34,115 nt of DNA, from positions 1 through 34,115 of the forward strand of contig DCKE01000020.1 in NCBI GenBank assembly GCA_002320285.1, in the 5' to 3' direction. The stretch is from Flavobacteriaceae bacterium UBA1682. Lineage in GTDB: Bacteria; Bacteroidota; Bacteroidia; Flavobacteriales; Flavobacteriaceae. Numbering within the stretch: position 1 is the stretch's first letter; the number at the start of each line of letters is the position of its first letter. Shown one piece after another: positions 24,292 through 32,524 of this stretch. The notes below the pieces were generated by a model. It was not told the DNA's origin. It did not search any database and saw only the letters and a program-made list of their open reading frames with translations. The translations under genes and the position numbers were made by a program.

Positions 24292-25611
24292 ATGAAAGTA
24301 TTAAAATTCGGAGGAACCTCAGTGGGGAATCCAGAGCGAATGAAAAGTTTATTATCTCTTATTCAGTTGCAAAAGGCAGAAAAAACTATAGTTGTCTTAT
24401 CAGCTGTTGCTGGGACAACGAATCATCTAGTCGCAATTAGTGATGCCTATCATAAAGGCGAAAAAGAGGAGGCTTTAACGTTGATTGCAAATTTGTATGA
24501 CTCTTATGTGGTATTTATACAGGAATTATTTTCTACTCCTGAGGGCTTACAAAATGGATCGGATTTGATCAATCACCATTTTGACTTGCTAAAGGGATTC
24601 GCTCAGGAGTTATTTACAACGGTAGAAGAGCGAATTATCTTGGCACAAGGAGAGTTGCTTTCAACGACTTTATTTCAATTTTATCTAAAAGAGATTGGTG
24701 TACAATCGGTTTTATTGCCCGCATTAAGCTTTATGCGTGTTGATGATGAGCACGAACCGATCATGGATCGAATTCATCATGATTTAAGTAATTTGCTTGA
24801 CAACCATCCATTTGCTGAAATATTTATTACTCAGGGATTCATTTGTCGCAACGCTTTCGGGGAGATTGACAACTTGCGTCGCGGTGGATCCGATTATACG
24901 GCATCCTTAATTGGCGGAGCCTTACGAGCAGAGGAAGTTCAGATTTGGACGGATATAGATGGTTTTCACAACAACGATCCTCGATATGTAAATAATACGT
25001 CACCTATTGAGAATTTAAGTTTTGAAGAGGCCGCAGAGCTCGCCTATTTTGGTGCAAAAATTTTACATCCACAAAGTGTTTTTCCAGCGCAGCGCTATAA
25101 AGTTCCTGTAAGACTTTTGGATACCTTATTACCACAAGCAAAAGGTACTTTGATCAGCGATAGTGATGAAAATAAAGGTAAGATTATTGCCATTGCAGCA
25201 AAAGACGGTATCATTGCTATTCGAATTCACTCGACTCGAATGTTATTGGCATACGGGTTTTTAAGAAGGGTTTTTGAGGTTTTTGAACGTTATAAAACAC
25301 CGATTGACATGATTACAACCTCCGAAGTTGCGGTGTCTGTAACTATAGATAACAGTACACATTTGGAAAATATAGTTGCAGATCTTGCCGACTTTGGTGA
25401 TGTTGAGGTCGATGAGAATCAGAGTATTGTTTGTGTGGTTGGCGATTTCGGTCCAGCTACTCATGGACATGCAACACGAGTTGTCGAAGCTGTAAAGCAT
25501 ATTCCTGTGCGTATGATCTCTTACGGAGGAAGCGAACACAATATTTCCTTGTTGGTACACACAGAAAATAAAATAGAAGTATTGCGATCGCTTCAAAATA
25601 GATTGTTTTAA
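24292..25611 (+). CDS. lysC: Aspartate kinase (monofunctional)
   Basis: A 439-residue aspartokinase, catalysing the first step of the aspartate family pathway (Lys, Thr, Met). The N-terminus MKVLKFGGTSVGNPERM (6-12 FGGTSVG) is the ATP/aspartate-binding signature, and LRRGGSDYTASLIGGAL and WTDIDGFHNNDPRYV follow. The C-terminal third has two ACT-like regulatory segments (IIAIRIHSTRMLLAYGFLRRVFEVFERYKTPIDMITTSEVAVSVTID and VCVVGDF...ISYGGSEHNISLLV), so allosteric feedback is expected. No homoserine dehydrogenase domain is fused. The frame could begin at a TTG at 24271, but the ATG at 24292 gives the conserved start. It lies 19 bp before lysA and 35 bp after the attenuator. Confidence 0.94.
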   Translation: MKVLKFGGTSVGNPERMKSLLSLIQLQKAEKTIVVLSAVAGTTNHLVAISDAYHKGEKEEALTLIANLYDSYVVFIQELFSTPEGLQNGSDLINHHFDLLKGFAQELFTTVEERIILAQGELLSTTLFQFYLKEIGVQSVLLPALSFMRVDDEHEPIMDRIHHDLSNLLDNHPFAEIFITQGFICRNAFGEIDNLRRGGSDYTASLIGGALRAEEVQIWTDIDGFHNNDPRYVNNTSPIENLSFEEAAELAYFGAKILHPQSVFPAQRYKVPVRLLDTLLPQAKGTLISDSDENKGKIIAIAAKDGIIAIRIHSTRMLLAYGFLRRVFEVFERYKTPIDMITTSEVAVSVTIDNSTHLENIVADLADFGDVEVDENQSIVCVVGDFGPATHGHATRVVEAVKHIPVRMISYGGSEHNISLLVHTENKIEVLRSLQNRLF

Positions 25612-25630
25612 TATAAAGTATGCAGTAGAT

Positions 25631-26788
25631 ATGTTAACATCAACCATGATTTTAGATTCTGAAAATCTAGAAACTCCTTTGTACTACTATGATTTAACTT
25701 TATTAAAAGAAACTTTAATAGAAGTGGTACAGTCAGCCAAAGCCTATGACTTTCATGTTCATTACGCTTTAAAGGCTAATAATAACCCAAGAATATTACA
25801 GTTGGTGCAGTCCATGGGACTTGGTGCGGACTGTGTCAGTGGCAATGAAATTGATCTCGCGATTGAATCGGGATTTGATTCTAAACAAATTGTATTCGCA
25901 GGTGTCGGGAAAACCGATAAGGAAATAAGAACAGCATTGAAACATCAAATTTTAGCCTTTAATGTTGAATCAGTTCAGGAGCTGGAGGTCATTGCGCAAT
26001 TAGCGGCAGAAATGAAAACCGTTGCGCGTATAGCTTTACGGATTAATCCTAATGTTGATGCACATACGCATCACTATATCACTACAGGGCTGGACGAAAA
26101 TAAATTCGGAATCTTAACACATGAATTACCGCTGTGTATCGACTTAATCAGAGACAATAAACTGCTTCAATTGACAGGCCTTCATTTTCATATCGGTTCT
26201 CAAATTACCGACTTAAACGTTTTTAAGAGTTTATGTATTAAGGTAAATGAATGGAATGAATGGTTTATCAACAGAGGTTATGAAGTACCGATTCTAAATG
26301 TCGGTGGCGGTTTAGGTATCGACTATCATCAGCCAGATGAAGCTGCTATTCCCGATTTTGAATCCTTTTTTGCCATATTCAATGAGTTTCTAATTCGAAA
26401 AGCACACCAACAAGTGCATTTTGAATTGGGACGATCCATAGTGGGGCAATGTGGATCTTTAATCAGCAGAGTCCTATATGTTAAAAATGGTATAAAAAAG
26501 AATTTTGCTATACTAGATGCAGGGATGACCGAATTATTGCGTCCGTCACTATATCAAGCCTATCATAAAATTGAGTATCTGGGAAATGATCTTGATAACA
26601 AACAACAAACCCACTACGATGTTGTGGGGCCTATATGTGAAAGTAGCGATTGTTTTGGTAAAGAAGTTTCTTTGCCAGAACTCCATAGAGGCGATTTGAT
26701 AGCAATTCGTTCTACTGGTGCCTATGGTGAAGTGATGGCATTACGATATAATCTAAGAGAGAACATAAGTTTTGTTTACAAAGAATAG
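25631..26788 (+). CDS. lysA: Diaminopimelate decarboxylase
   Basis: A 385-residue PLP-dependent enzyme that decarboxylates meso-diaminopimelate to L-lysine, the last step of the pathway. The N-terminal alanine-racemase-like barrel has the PLP lysine Lys48 in HVHYALKANNNPR, HFHIGSQITDL, LNVGGGLGIDYH and the substrate-site ELGRSIVG. The C-terminal barrel contains GPICESSDCFG (catalytic Cys in CESSD) and GAYGEVMALRYN. The start at 25631 (MLTSTMILDSEN) is used; a second ATG at 25646 (MILDSENLETPLYYYD) is equally possible. Same operon as lysC, ended by a terminator at 26806. Confidence 0.94.
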   Translation: MLTSTMILDSENLETPLYYYDLTLLKETLIEVVQSAKAYDFHVHYALKANNNPRILQLVQSMGLGADCVSGNEIDLAIESGFDSKQIVFAGVGKTDKEIRTALKHQILAFNVESVQELEVIAQLAAEMKTVARIALRINPNVDAHTHHYITTGLDENKFGILTHELPLCIDLIRDNKLLQLTGLHFHIGSQITDLNVFKSLCIKVNEWNEWFINRGYEVPILNVGGGLGIDYHQPDEAAIPDFESFFAIFNEFLIRKAHQQVHFELGRSIVGQCGSLISRVLYVKNGIKKNFAILDAGMTELLRPSLYQAYHKIEYLGNDLDNKQQTHYDVVGPICESSDCFGKEVSLPELHRGDLIAIRSTGAYGEVMALRYNLRENISFVYKE

Positions 26789-26805
26789 AGATGAACTCAC
26801 ATGGT

Positions 26806-26842
26806 AAAAAGCCTGTTGTCTATGGATAACAGGCTTTTTTTT
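26806..26842 (+). terminator. Terminator of lysC-lysA
   Basis: The stem AAGCCTGTT (26809-26817) pairs with AACAGGCTT (26828-26836) and is followed by seven T. Confidence 0.9.
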
Positions 26843-26944
26843 GATGACTATGTAGGGGTATTGACGATAAAATTTTGTTAATCTCTTTAGATTGTTTGTT
26901 ATTCAATTGCGCGCAATGTAATTTTATACTGTTATAATACAACT

Positions 26945-27394
26945 ATGGATAATTTAAAATTAAAAAACCAATTGTGTTTTCCGATATATGCTTTGTCAAG
27001 GCAGGTAACTTTATTGTATAAACCATTTTTAGAGGAACTCAACTTGACCTATACTCAGTATTTAGTATTGCTGGTTTTATGGGAGAAAGATTCGATTTGT
27101 GTTCGGGATTTAGGTGAAAAACTTTGGTTAGATAGCGGAACACTAACTCCTTTGCTGAAGCGAATGCAGGAAAAAAAACTAATTACACGCAATCGTTCTA
27201 CAGAAGATGAGCGTCGGGTCGATATTGCACTAACACAAGTGGGTATAGATTTGGAGAAGTCTGCCAGCCGTATTCCCGAAAAGATCAATCAGCTGTTTGA
27301 ATTAGATAACGAACAAGCCAATCGTTTAAAAGTGGAATTAAAAGATCTTTTGGAAATTACCCGTAAAAAATGTACGAATAAAGATCATTTATGA
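26945..27394 (+). CDS. MarR family regulator, OhrR-like
   Basis: A 149-residue winged-helix protein. The N-terminal LKLKNQLCFPIYALSRQVTLLYKPFLEELNLTYTQYLVLLVLWE places a Cys at residue 11, the position of the peroxide-sensing Cys in OhrR (about 15 in Bacillus OhrR). The DNA-binding region is VRDLGEKLWLDSGTLTPLLKRMQEKKLITRNRSTEDERRVDIALT, with the wing Asp-Glu-Arg-Arg motif typical of MarR. OhrR represses genes for organic hydroperoxide defence until oxidised; no ohr gene is seen here, the next genes being a nitroreductase and a dehydrogenase on the same strand. Whether it controls them is unknown. Confidence 0.88.
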   Translation: MDNLKLKNQLCFPIYALSRQVTLLYKPFLEELNLTYTQYLVLLVLWEKDSICVRDLGEKLWLDSGTLTPLLKRMQEKKLITRNRSTEDERRVDIALTQVGIDLEKSASRIPEKINQLFELDNEQANRLKVELKDLLEITRKKCTNKDHL

Positions 27395-27477
27395 TGTTAT
27401 TGTCTGCCTTCTCTGCAATTGATGAAAATATGAAATAGTTTTAAAAGCGATAGATTAATAATAATACAATAAACGAT

Positions 27478-28113
27478 ATGGAATTGTTAAATGCATTAAA
27501 ATGGCGTTATGCTACAAAAAAATTCGATCCTACTCAAAGAGTTTCGGAAGAATCGATTAAACAATTATTAGAGGTTGCTCATATAGCTCCCACTTCATCG
27601 GGACTGCAACCATTCAAAGTTTTGGTGATTACAAATCAAGAATTAAAAGAATCTTTAGTAGCTCATTCAATGAATCAACAACAGATTGCAGATTGTTCAC
27701 ATCTGTTGGTTTTTGCTGCATGGGATCGATATACTGAGGAGCGTATTGATGGGATATTTAATAAAACCACTTCAGAGCGTGGATTGCCAGAATCTGCTAT
27801 GTTTGAATACGGTACGCGATTAAAAAAACTATATTTGAATCAATCTGCTGAAGAAAACTTTGTACATACATCAAAACAAACGTATATTGCTTTCGGAATG
27901 GTTTTAGCTGCTGCTGCTGAATTAAAGATTGATGCTACACCGATGGAAGGATTTGATAACGCAGCATACGATCAAATCTTGAATTTAAAAGAAAGGGGAT
28001 TGAAATCTGTGACGATTATGCCTTTGGGCTATCGTGATGCGGATAACGATTGGTTGGTCAACATGAAGAAAGTTCGCCACGCTCCGGAAGATTTTATTAT
28101 AGAAATAAAATAA
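27478..28113 (+). CDS. NAD(P)H-dependent nitroreductase family oxidoreductase
   Basis: A 211-residue FMN enzyme of the nitroreductase family, NfsB-like group (oxidised quinones, nitro compounds or flavins as acceptors). The start WRYATKKFDPTQRVSEESIKQLLEVAHIAPTSSGLQPFKVLVI shows the FMN-binding RYATKxFD and PTSSGLQP motifs. Later come SKQTYIAFGMVLAAAAELKIDATPMEGFD and LKSVTIMPLGYRDADNDW, which form the rest of the FMN and dimer site. It follows the regulator by 83 bp and is 28 bp upstream of the second 3-hydroxyacyl-CoA dehydrogenase, so the last two genes are likely co-transcribed. Confidence 0.9.
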   Translation: MELLNALKWRYATKKFDPTQRVSEESIKQLLEVAHIAPTSSGLQPFKVLVITNQELKESLVAHSMNQQQIADCSHLLVFAAWDRYTEERIDGIFNKTTSERGLPESAMFEYGTRLKKLYLNQSAEENFVHTSKQTYIAFGMVLAAAAELKIDATPMEGFDNAAYDQILNLKERGLKSVTIMPLGYRDADNDWLVNMKKVRHAPEDFIIEIK

Positions 28114-28141
28114 AAAATAAGTATTAGAAGCATATAAAGGT

Positions 28142-29044
28142 ATGGAGTTCAGAAAAATCACAACTGCTGGTAGTGGTGTCTTAGGCGCACAGGTCACTTT
28201 TCACACTGCCTTTCAAGGTTATCAAGTGTCTTTGTATGACTTAAATGAAGAGGTGTTGGAGAAAGCAAAAAGACGCTTTCAGGATTTAAAAGAGATCTAT
28301 AAAAGGGAACTTAAGGCTACACAAAAAGAAGTGGACGACGCTTATTTGAGAATTGAATATTTTACCGATTTAAAACAAGCCGTTCGCGACGCTGATTTAT
28401 TAATAGAATCCATACCTGAAGATCCAAAAATAAAACGGGAATTTTATCAGCAACTAGCACTTGTAGCTCCTGTAAAAACAATTTTTGTGACCAATTCATC
28501 CACATTAGTGCCCAGTCTTTTTGCCGAGGATACCAAACGGCCAAAACAATTTCTTGCCCTGCATTTTGCCAATGAAATTTGGAAACACAATACAGCAGAA
28601 ATTATGGGACATGAACTTACGGATGCTGCTGTTTTTGACCGTATAGTGGAATTTGCTGTTTCGTTAAATATGGTGCCCATTGAGCTGCATAAAGAACAGT
28701 CGGGATATATATTAGATAGTTTATTAATTCCCTTATTGAATGCAACCATGAATTTGTTGGTCAATAAAGTGGCGGATCCTCAATCTATAGATAAAGCGTG
28801 GGTGATCGGCTCAGGAGCAACCTTAGGACCTTGCGCTATATTGGATTTAGTCGGATTGAATACCGTCTACAATATTCATAAAATAGGAGCAGAGCGAACC
28901 AGGAATCCCAATGAGTTAAAAAAAATGAACTACTTAAAAGAAAATTTTATCGATAAAGGAAAGTTGGGGAAAGTCTCTGGACAGGGTTTTTACACCTATC
29001 CCAATCCCGAATTTGAAAACCCTGATTTTTATAAGTCCAAATGA
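28142..29044 (+). CDS. 3-hydroxyacyl-CoA dehydrogenase (paralogue 2)
   Basis: A 300-residue enzyme aligning without gaps to the one at 19689 (about 65% identity by eye). GxGxxG is at 10-15 (GSGVLG), and His141 and Glu153 of HFANEIWKHNTAEIMGH are kept. The regions TLGPCAILDLVGLNTVYNIHK and GQGFYTYPNP are also shared. Unlike paralogue 1 it lies downstream of an OhrR-like regulator and a nitroreductase, so expression probably differs. Divergence is spread along the length (for example 31-40 and 161-170), with the active-site block unchanged, which suggests an old duplication, both copies functional. Confidence 0.9.
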   Translation: MEFRKITTAGSGVLGAQVTFHTAFQGYQVSLYDLNEEVLEKAKRRFQDLKEIYKRELKATQKEVDDAYLRIEYFTDLKQAVRDADLLIESIPEDPKIKREFYQQLALVAPVKTIFVTNSSTLVPSLFAEDTKRPKQFLALHFANEIWKHNTAEIMGHELTDAAVFDRIVEFAVSLNMVPIELHKEQSGYILDSLLIPLLNATMNLLVNKVADPQSIDKAWVIGSGATLGPCAILDLVGLNTVYNIHKIGAERTRNPNELKKMNYLKENFIDKGKLGKVSGQGFYTYPNPEFENPDFYKSK

Positions 29045-29107
29045 TAAATGATCGTGTTTCGAGAAAAACTCAAAGTAAAATTGATGAAACAAGGACTTTC
29101 GAAGCAT

Positions 29108-29135
29108 AAAAAGCTCCCTTCACAGGCGCTTTTTC
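29108..29135 (+). terminator. Probable terminator after paralogue 2
   Basis: AAAAAGC (29108-29114) pairs with GCTTTTT (29128-29134), with an inner CCT/AGG helix and loop TCAC. The stem has a small internal mismatch; confidence is moderate. Confidence 0.6.
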
Positions 29136-29230
29136 TAAAACCCTAAGTGTTTAAAATATAATTGTTTACTGATTGGTGGGAATTTTGAGGTGTTTTTTCC
29201 AGGAGATAAACGACTATTCTTTTTAAAAAT

Positions 29231-29252
29231 CAAAAATAGTTGTCTATTTTTG
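29231..29252. promoter_or_regulatory. Promoter-like palindrome before the small gene at 29304
   Basis: TATTTTTG (29245-29252), a good -7 element, is mirrored by CAAAAATA at 29231-29238, with six bases between. Thus the same element faces both directions. It probably drives the 75-residue gene; the mirror copy may be an operator or a divergent start. Confidence 0.55.
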
Positions 29253-29303
29253 AACATAACCAATTTGTAATCGAGGGGCACCCTTAAAATTAAATAAAGA
29301 AGT

Positions 29304-29531
29304 ATGAAACTAGGAGATATTGACGTAGTAGGTGAAATTATTGACTTAAATTTTCAATTGTTAAGAACTCAAATTCTATTAGAGGAATTAATGAAGCACA
29401 ATGCAGAGCATTTAAAATTACCTAGTCAAGAAGCGATGGTTGAAATCAATGAGTTTACGCTGAAATCAATTCAAAAGAAATTTCCAAACATGAATATTGG
29501 AAAAAAAGGTGAAGAACCTACGGAAGAATAA
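29304..29531 (+). CDS. Small protein of unknown function
   Basis: A 75-residue, mostly helical protein (DVVGEIIDLNFQLLRTQILLEELMKHNAEHLKLPSQEAMVEINEFTLKSIQKKFPN) with a Lys/Glu-rich tail (KKGEEPTEE). No signal peptide, membrane span or known motif. It has a promoter-like element upstream and a strong terminator immediately after, so it is very likely a real gene. I do not recognise the family. Confidence 0.7.
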   Translation: MKLGDIDVVGEIIDLNFQLLRTQILLEELMKHNAEHLKLPSQEAMVEINEFTLKSIQKKFPNMNIGKKGEEPTEE

Positions 29532-29533
29532 AT

Positions 29534-29568
29534 AAAAAAAGACTGTCTATTAAGAGAGTCTTTTTTTT
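29534..29568. terminator. Bidirectional terminator
   Basis: AAAAAGACT (29536-29544) pairs with AGTCTTTTT (29557-29565), with runs of A and T outside. It lies between genes converging at 29531 and 29567. Confidence 0.85.
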
Positions 29569-30088
29569 ATAGGTTTTTTGTAGTTGGGTGTTCTATGATA
29601 TAAGTAGATCGATGTAGTCCGTTGGTTAGTGCTGTTGATTCTAAAAAACTCATACCTGATTTTTCAGCAACTCTTACTGACCCGATGTTGTTGGAATACA
29701 TTCGTGCAACGACCGTTTTTGCCTTTAATCTTTTGAAGCAATAGCTGAGCAGTCCAGTGCAGATTTCTGTTCCGTAACCTTGGTTCCAAAATGCACTTGA
29801 TAAGATATATCCGATTTCCAATCGTTCTGTTTTATTAAATGAATCGTAAATTCCAGCTTGTCCAACGAAAGCGCCACTTCGTTTTTCGTACACGGCGTAG
29901 ATACCAATTCCCAAAGGGTAATTTTTTAGTTGAAGTGAAAAATTTTGATCCAACTGTTCTTTAGTCCAAGATGGCGGATTATTGGGGATGTATTTCATGG
30001 TTAACGGGTCGTTATAGATTTGTAATAATTCACCAATAGCTTTTTCATCAAGTGGTTGGAATTCTAAATGGACGGTTTCAAATAACAT
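29567..30088 (-). CDS. GNAT N-acetyltransferase (RimJ/RimL-like)
   Basis: A 173-residue acetyltransferase with a single GNAT domain of the RimJ/RimL type. The start FETVHLEFQPLDEKAIGELLQIYNDPLTMKYIPN and the EIGYILSSAFWNQGYGTEICTGLLSYCFKRLKAKTVVARMYSNNIGSVRVAEKSGM core are typical, with NQGYGTE as the pyrophosphate-binding loop. The acceptor (amine, peptide or antibiotic) cannot be told. It is separated from the double-GNAT gene by only 2 bp, so the two are co-transcribed. Confidence 0.88.
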   Translation of the reverse strand: MLFETVHLEFQPLDEKAIGELLQIYNDPLTMKYIPNNPPSWTKEQLDQNFSLQLKNYPLGIGIYAVYEKRSGAFVGQAGIYDSFNKTERLEIGYILSSAFWNQGYGTEICTGLLSYCFKRLKAKTVVARMYSNNIGSVRVAEKSGMSFLESTALTNGLHRSTYIIEHPTTKNL

Positions 30089-30090
30089 AC

Positions 30091-31026
30091 TTAAGTGTTT
30101 ATTAAATCGATTTTGAAATATAAAGTAACGGAATTATTTTCTGATAGTTCTTGATATTTCTGAAAGCCTAATTTTTCTAGTACATATTGCGAAGCTTTGT
30201 TGTTGTAGTCAACGCGGCCAATTAAGTTTGGAATCAACATGAAATGTTCAGCTAAATACAGCCAGTAACGAGCAGTTTCTGTTGCATATCCACGATTCCA
30301 GTATTTTTTAAAAAACCGAAAACCAATGTCATATTCGTCCGTTTTCTCCGTGTATTTAATACCACACCAACCGACAAATTGATGTGTTGCTTTATCAATT
30401 ACGGCACAGCGGCCTACCCCATACAAATTGTATTGATCATACTGCCTTAGGAAATCGCTTGCTTGATCGACTGTTTCAAATCGGCTGTCTCCGGTATACT
30501 GAATGACTTCAGGATCTGAATTGAGAAGGTAAAAATCGTTTGCATCTGCAGTTGTCATATAGCGAAAATAAAAGCGATTGGTTTCAAGTAGAGGTGGTAG
30601 CCATTCCATCTTTATCATAGCGTTATGCTGTGCTTTTTGACGAAAACCCAAACGCTGATACAATTGTACAGCAGGATTCACTTGTAGTACACTCAAATGA
30701 ACTGTCCAGTTTTTTATGGTTGCTTGCCGTATTAGATTTAGAATTAGCTGACTTCCGATTCCTAATTTCTGGAATTCTGGTAGTATTTGAATTTGGATAA
30801 TTTCTAATATGGAGTCCTCTAATCGGGTTTTTAATAAACCGATTGGTTTTTGATGAAGTAGGATGATCTCGGCATATTCAAAAGCATAGTAGATTCGATC
30901 CAAATGACCGCTCTCGGAATAGTCCAGTTTCGATTCGCGTAAATAGGTAGACATGGTGTCTTTTCTGAGATGTAGTAAAAACGACAAATCATTATTTGTG
31001 GCGGATCTTCGGCTTATTTTCGACAT
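30091..31026 (-). CDS. Double-domain GNAT acetyltransferase
   Basis: A 311-residue protein with two GNAT domains in tandem. The first (about 1-145) is a general GNAT domain with ILPEFQKLGIGSQLILNLIRQA as the acetyl-CoA loop and NPAVQLYQRLGFRQ as the last helix-strand. The second (about 150-311) is RimJ/RimL-like (ETNRFYFRYMTTADANDFYLLNSDPEVIQYTG ... FFKKYWNRGYATETARYWLYLAEHFM ... KASQYVLEKLGFQ). Both acetyl-CoA loops look intact. With the next gene it makes three GNAT domains in series. Not a frameshift: one continuous frame joins both domains. Confidence 0.85.
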   Translation of the reverse strand: MSKISRRSATNNDLSFLLHLRKDTMSTYLRESKLDYSESGHLDRIYYAFEYAEIILLHQKPIGLLKTRLEDSILEIIQIQILPEFQKLGIGSQLILNLIRQATIKNWTVHLSVLQVNPAVQLYQRLGFRQKAQHNAMIKMEWLPPLLETNRFYFRYMTTADANDFYLLNSDPEVIQYTGDSRFETVDQASDFLRQYDQYNLYGVGRCAVIDKATHQFVGWCGIKYTEKTDEYDIGFRFFKKYWNRGYATETARYWLYLAEHFMLIPNLIGRVDYNNKASQYVLEKLGFQKYQELSENNSVTLYFKIDLINT

Positions 31027-31152
31027 AAAAACTTTAAACTAAATTAAACTCCTGAATCTGTAAATTTAAATGAAATAGTTTAGGGTTTTGTCGAAACGAC
31101 TTAATTAAAAAATGCGGTAATTTGTACGATATAAAATATAATAGATCTTGAA

Positions 31153-31620
31153 ATGATTGGGAGTATACATTATTTACAAAACAACACTGTTGTGGTGATT
31201 TCGGGCGATGAAGAAATTACTTATGTTTTTGCAACGTTTGGAGAGCGTTTTGTGGCTCGACTGTTAGATGTCTTGATTGTTGTGATTCCTTCGATTTGTA
31301 TTCCACTGATTGGAACCTGGTTGTACTTTGCCTTACAGCAAAGTGGGCGATTACAGGCTACAGTTGGACAGCGAACAATGGACATTAAGGTGTTAAGCAT
31401 GGATGGACAAAAAATTAATTTTGGGCAAGCTACCGGGAGATATTTTGGAAATTACTTAAATATGATGACTTTCTGTGTGGGTTATTTTTTGTTTTTTACC
31501 AACGATAAATCTCAATGTTTGCATGATATTGTTTCTCAATGTATCGTAGTCAGAGAGGTTAGCAGAAAAAAGTTAACCGGAATCGAGGAGTACAAAATAG
31601 TGGTAAATGATAGGCAATAA
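31153..31620 (+). CDS. RDD family membrane protein
   Basis: A 155-residue RDD protein, named for conserved Arg and two Asp. FVARLLDVLIVVIPSICIPLIGTWLYFALQQSGRLQATVGQRTMDIKVLSMDG shows the first Arg-Asp pair in a membrane helix and the GQRxxxIKV motif, and NDKSQCLHDIVSQCIVV is the family ending. About three spans. Function is mostly unknown; some members export Na+ or toxins. Single gene with a terminator at 31657. Confidence 0.85.
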   Translation: MIGSIHYLQNNTVVVISGDEEITYVFATFGERFVARLLDVLIVVIPSICIPLIGTWLYFALQQSGRLQATVGQRTMDIKVLSMDGQKINFGQATGRYFGNYLNMMTFCVGYFLFFTNDKSQCLHDIVSQCIVVREVSRKKLTGIEEYKIVVNDRQ

Positions 31621-31656
31621 GGTATTCTAAGTGTATTGCTATCCAGCTGATTTTAT

Positions 31657-31693
31657 AAAAAAAGTCCTAAGAAATTTCTTAGGACTTTTTTTA
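31657..31693. terminator. Bidirectional terminator
   Basis: A long perfect stem, AAAAAAGTCCTAAG with its complement, has loop AAATT. It serves both the RDD gene and the convergent lipoprotein gene. Confidence 0.9.
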
Positions 31694-31700
31694 TAGATAT

Positions 31701-32195
31701 TTACGAGCAGAAGGAGGCGCTCCAATCTTGATGGCCTCGATTTAATCTGCATTTATAACTTTCTTTAATTTCATCGACAACAAATTGACCTTTTTGATTC
31801 TTAAGAACTCGCATGATGACTTTTTTGTCTTTTACAGAATCATCCGATAGGTTTTCTTCAACTAGTTGTACTAGTGTTTTTCCATTGCCAGAAGATAATT
31901 TAGAAATGGTGTATTTGTAATTGGATTCAGCTTCTTTGTCTTTTGGACTATAGGCTTGCATGATTTCTTCTTCGGAAGAGAATTTCTTGGCGATTATTAA
32001 CTCGTTTAGTTCATTTATTTTACCATCATCGATAATTTTAAATTCTTCGGCTGCTTTTTCTTTAGGGATAGTTGTATTGGACGTGTCCTGTACGGATTCA
32101 GAAGTAGTTAAAACATCTGTTTGGGTTTTCTTGTTTTGGCATCCAGTTAGAATTATCAAGCTAAGAAGACTAATTGCGAAAAAAGAATTTTTCAT
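31701..32195 (-). CDS. Lipoprotein of unknown function
   Basis: A 164-residue predicted lipoprotein: MKNSFFAISLLSLIILTGCQ contains the lipobox LTGC (Cys19). A Thr/Ser-rich linker follows (QTDVLTTSESVQDTSNTTIPKEKA), then a charged segment and a C-terminal part with Cys residues (ESYKCRLNRGHQDWSASFCS), which may be disulfide-bonded. I recognise no domain. Reads against the RDD gene and shares its terminator. Confidence 0.78.
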   Translation of the reverse strand: MKNSFFAISLLSLIILTGCQNKKTQTDVLTTSESVQDTSNTTIPKEKAAEEFKIIDDGKINELNELIIAKKFSSEEEIMQAYSPKDKEAESNYKYTISKLSSGNGKTLVQLVEENLSDDSVKDKKVIMRVLKNQKGQFVVDEIKESYKCRLNRGHQDWSASFCS

Positions 32196-32524
32196 AAATA
32201 CATTATTTAAATGAATAAAAGATTAACTGGTTTTACATCATAATAAATATATGAAAATTAAATTAAAATGCAAAATTTCTTTCTATTTTATAAATATTGT
32301 GATTTTTATAATGCTTATTAATAAGTTTAATGGGATTATCTTAAAATCGATGCGGTTCTTGTGTTATTAGAGGTAAAGACAATGGAGTAATATGGTTTTC
32401 CTAAGGAATAGTGGTGTAGTCTTTAAAATTTAATAATTATTATTTTGGAAATGAGGCTTTTATTGGTTAAATTTATTTATTGGAGCAATGGTGATGGATA
32501 ACGGATAAAAAGGGATGATATAAA
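32196..32524. other. Divergent intergenic region
   Basis: About 330 bp, highly AT-rich, between a lipoprotein gene (minus) and an alpha/beta hydrolase gene (plus). It should contain both promoters, but no clean TAnnTTTG was found and no small gene is convincing. Confidence 0.5.
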
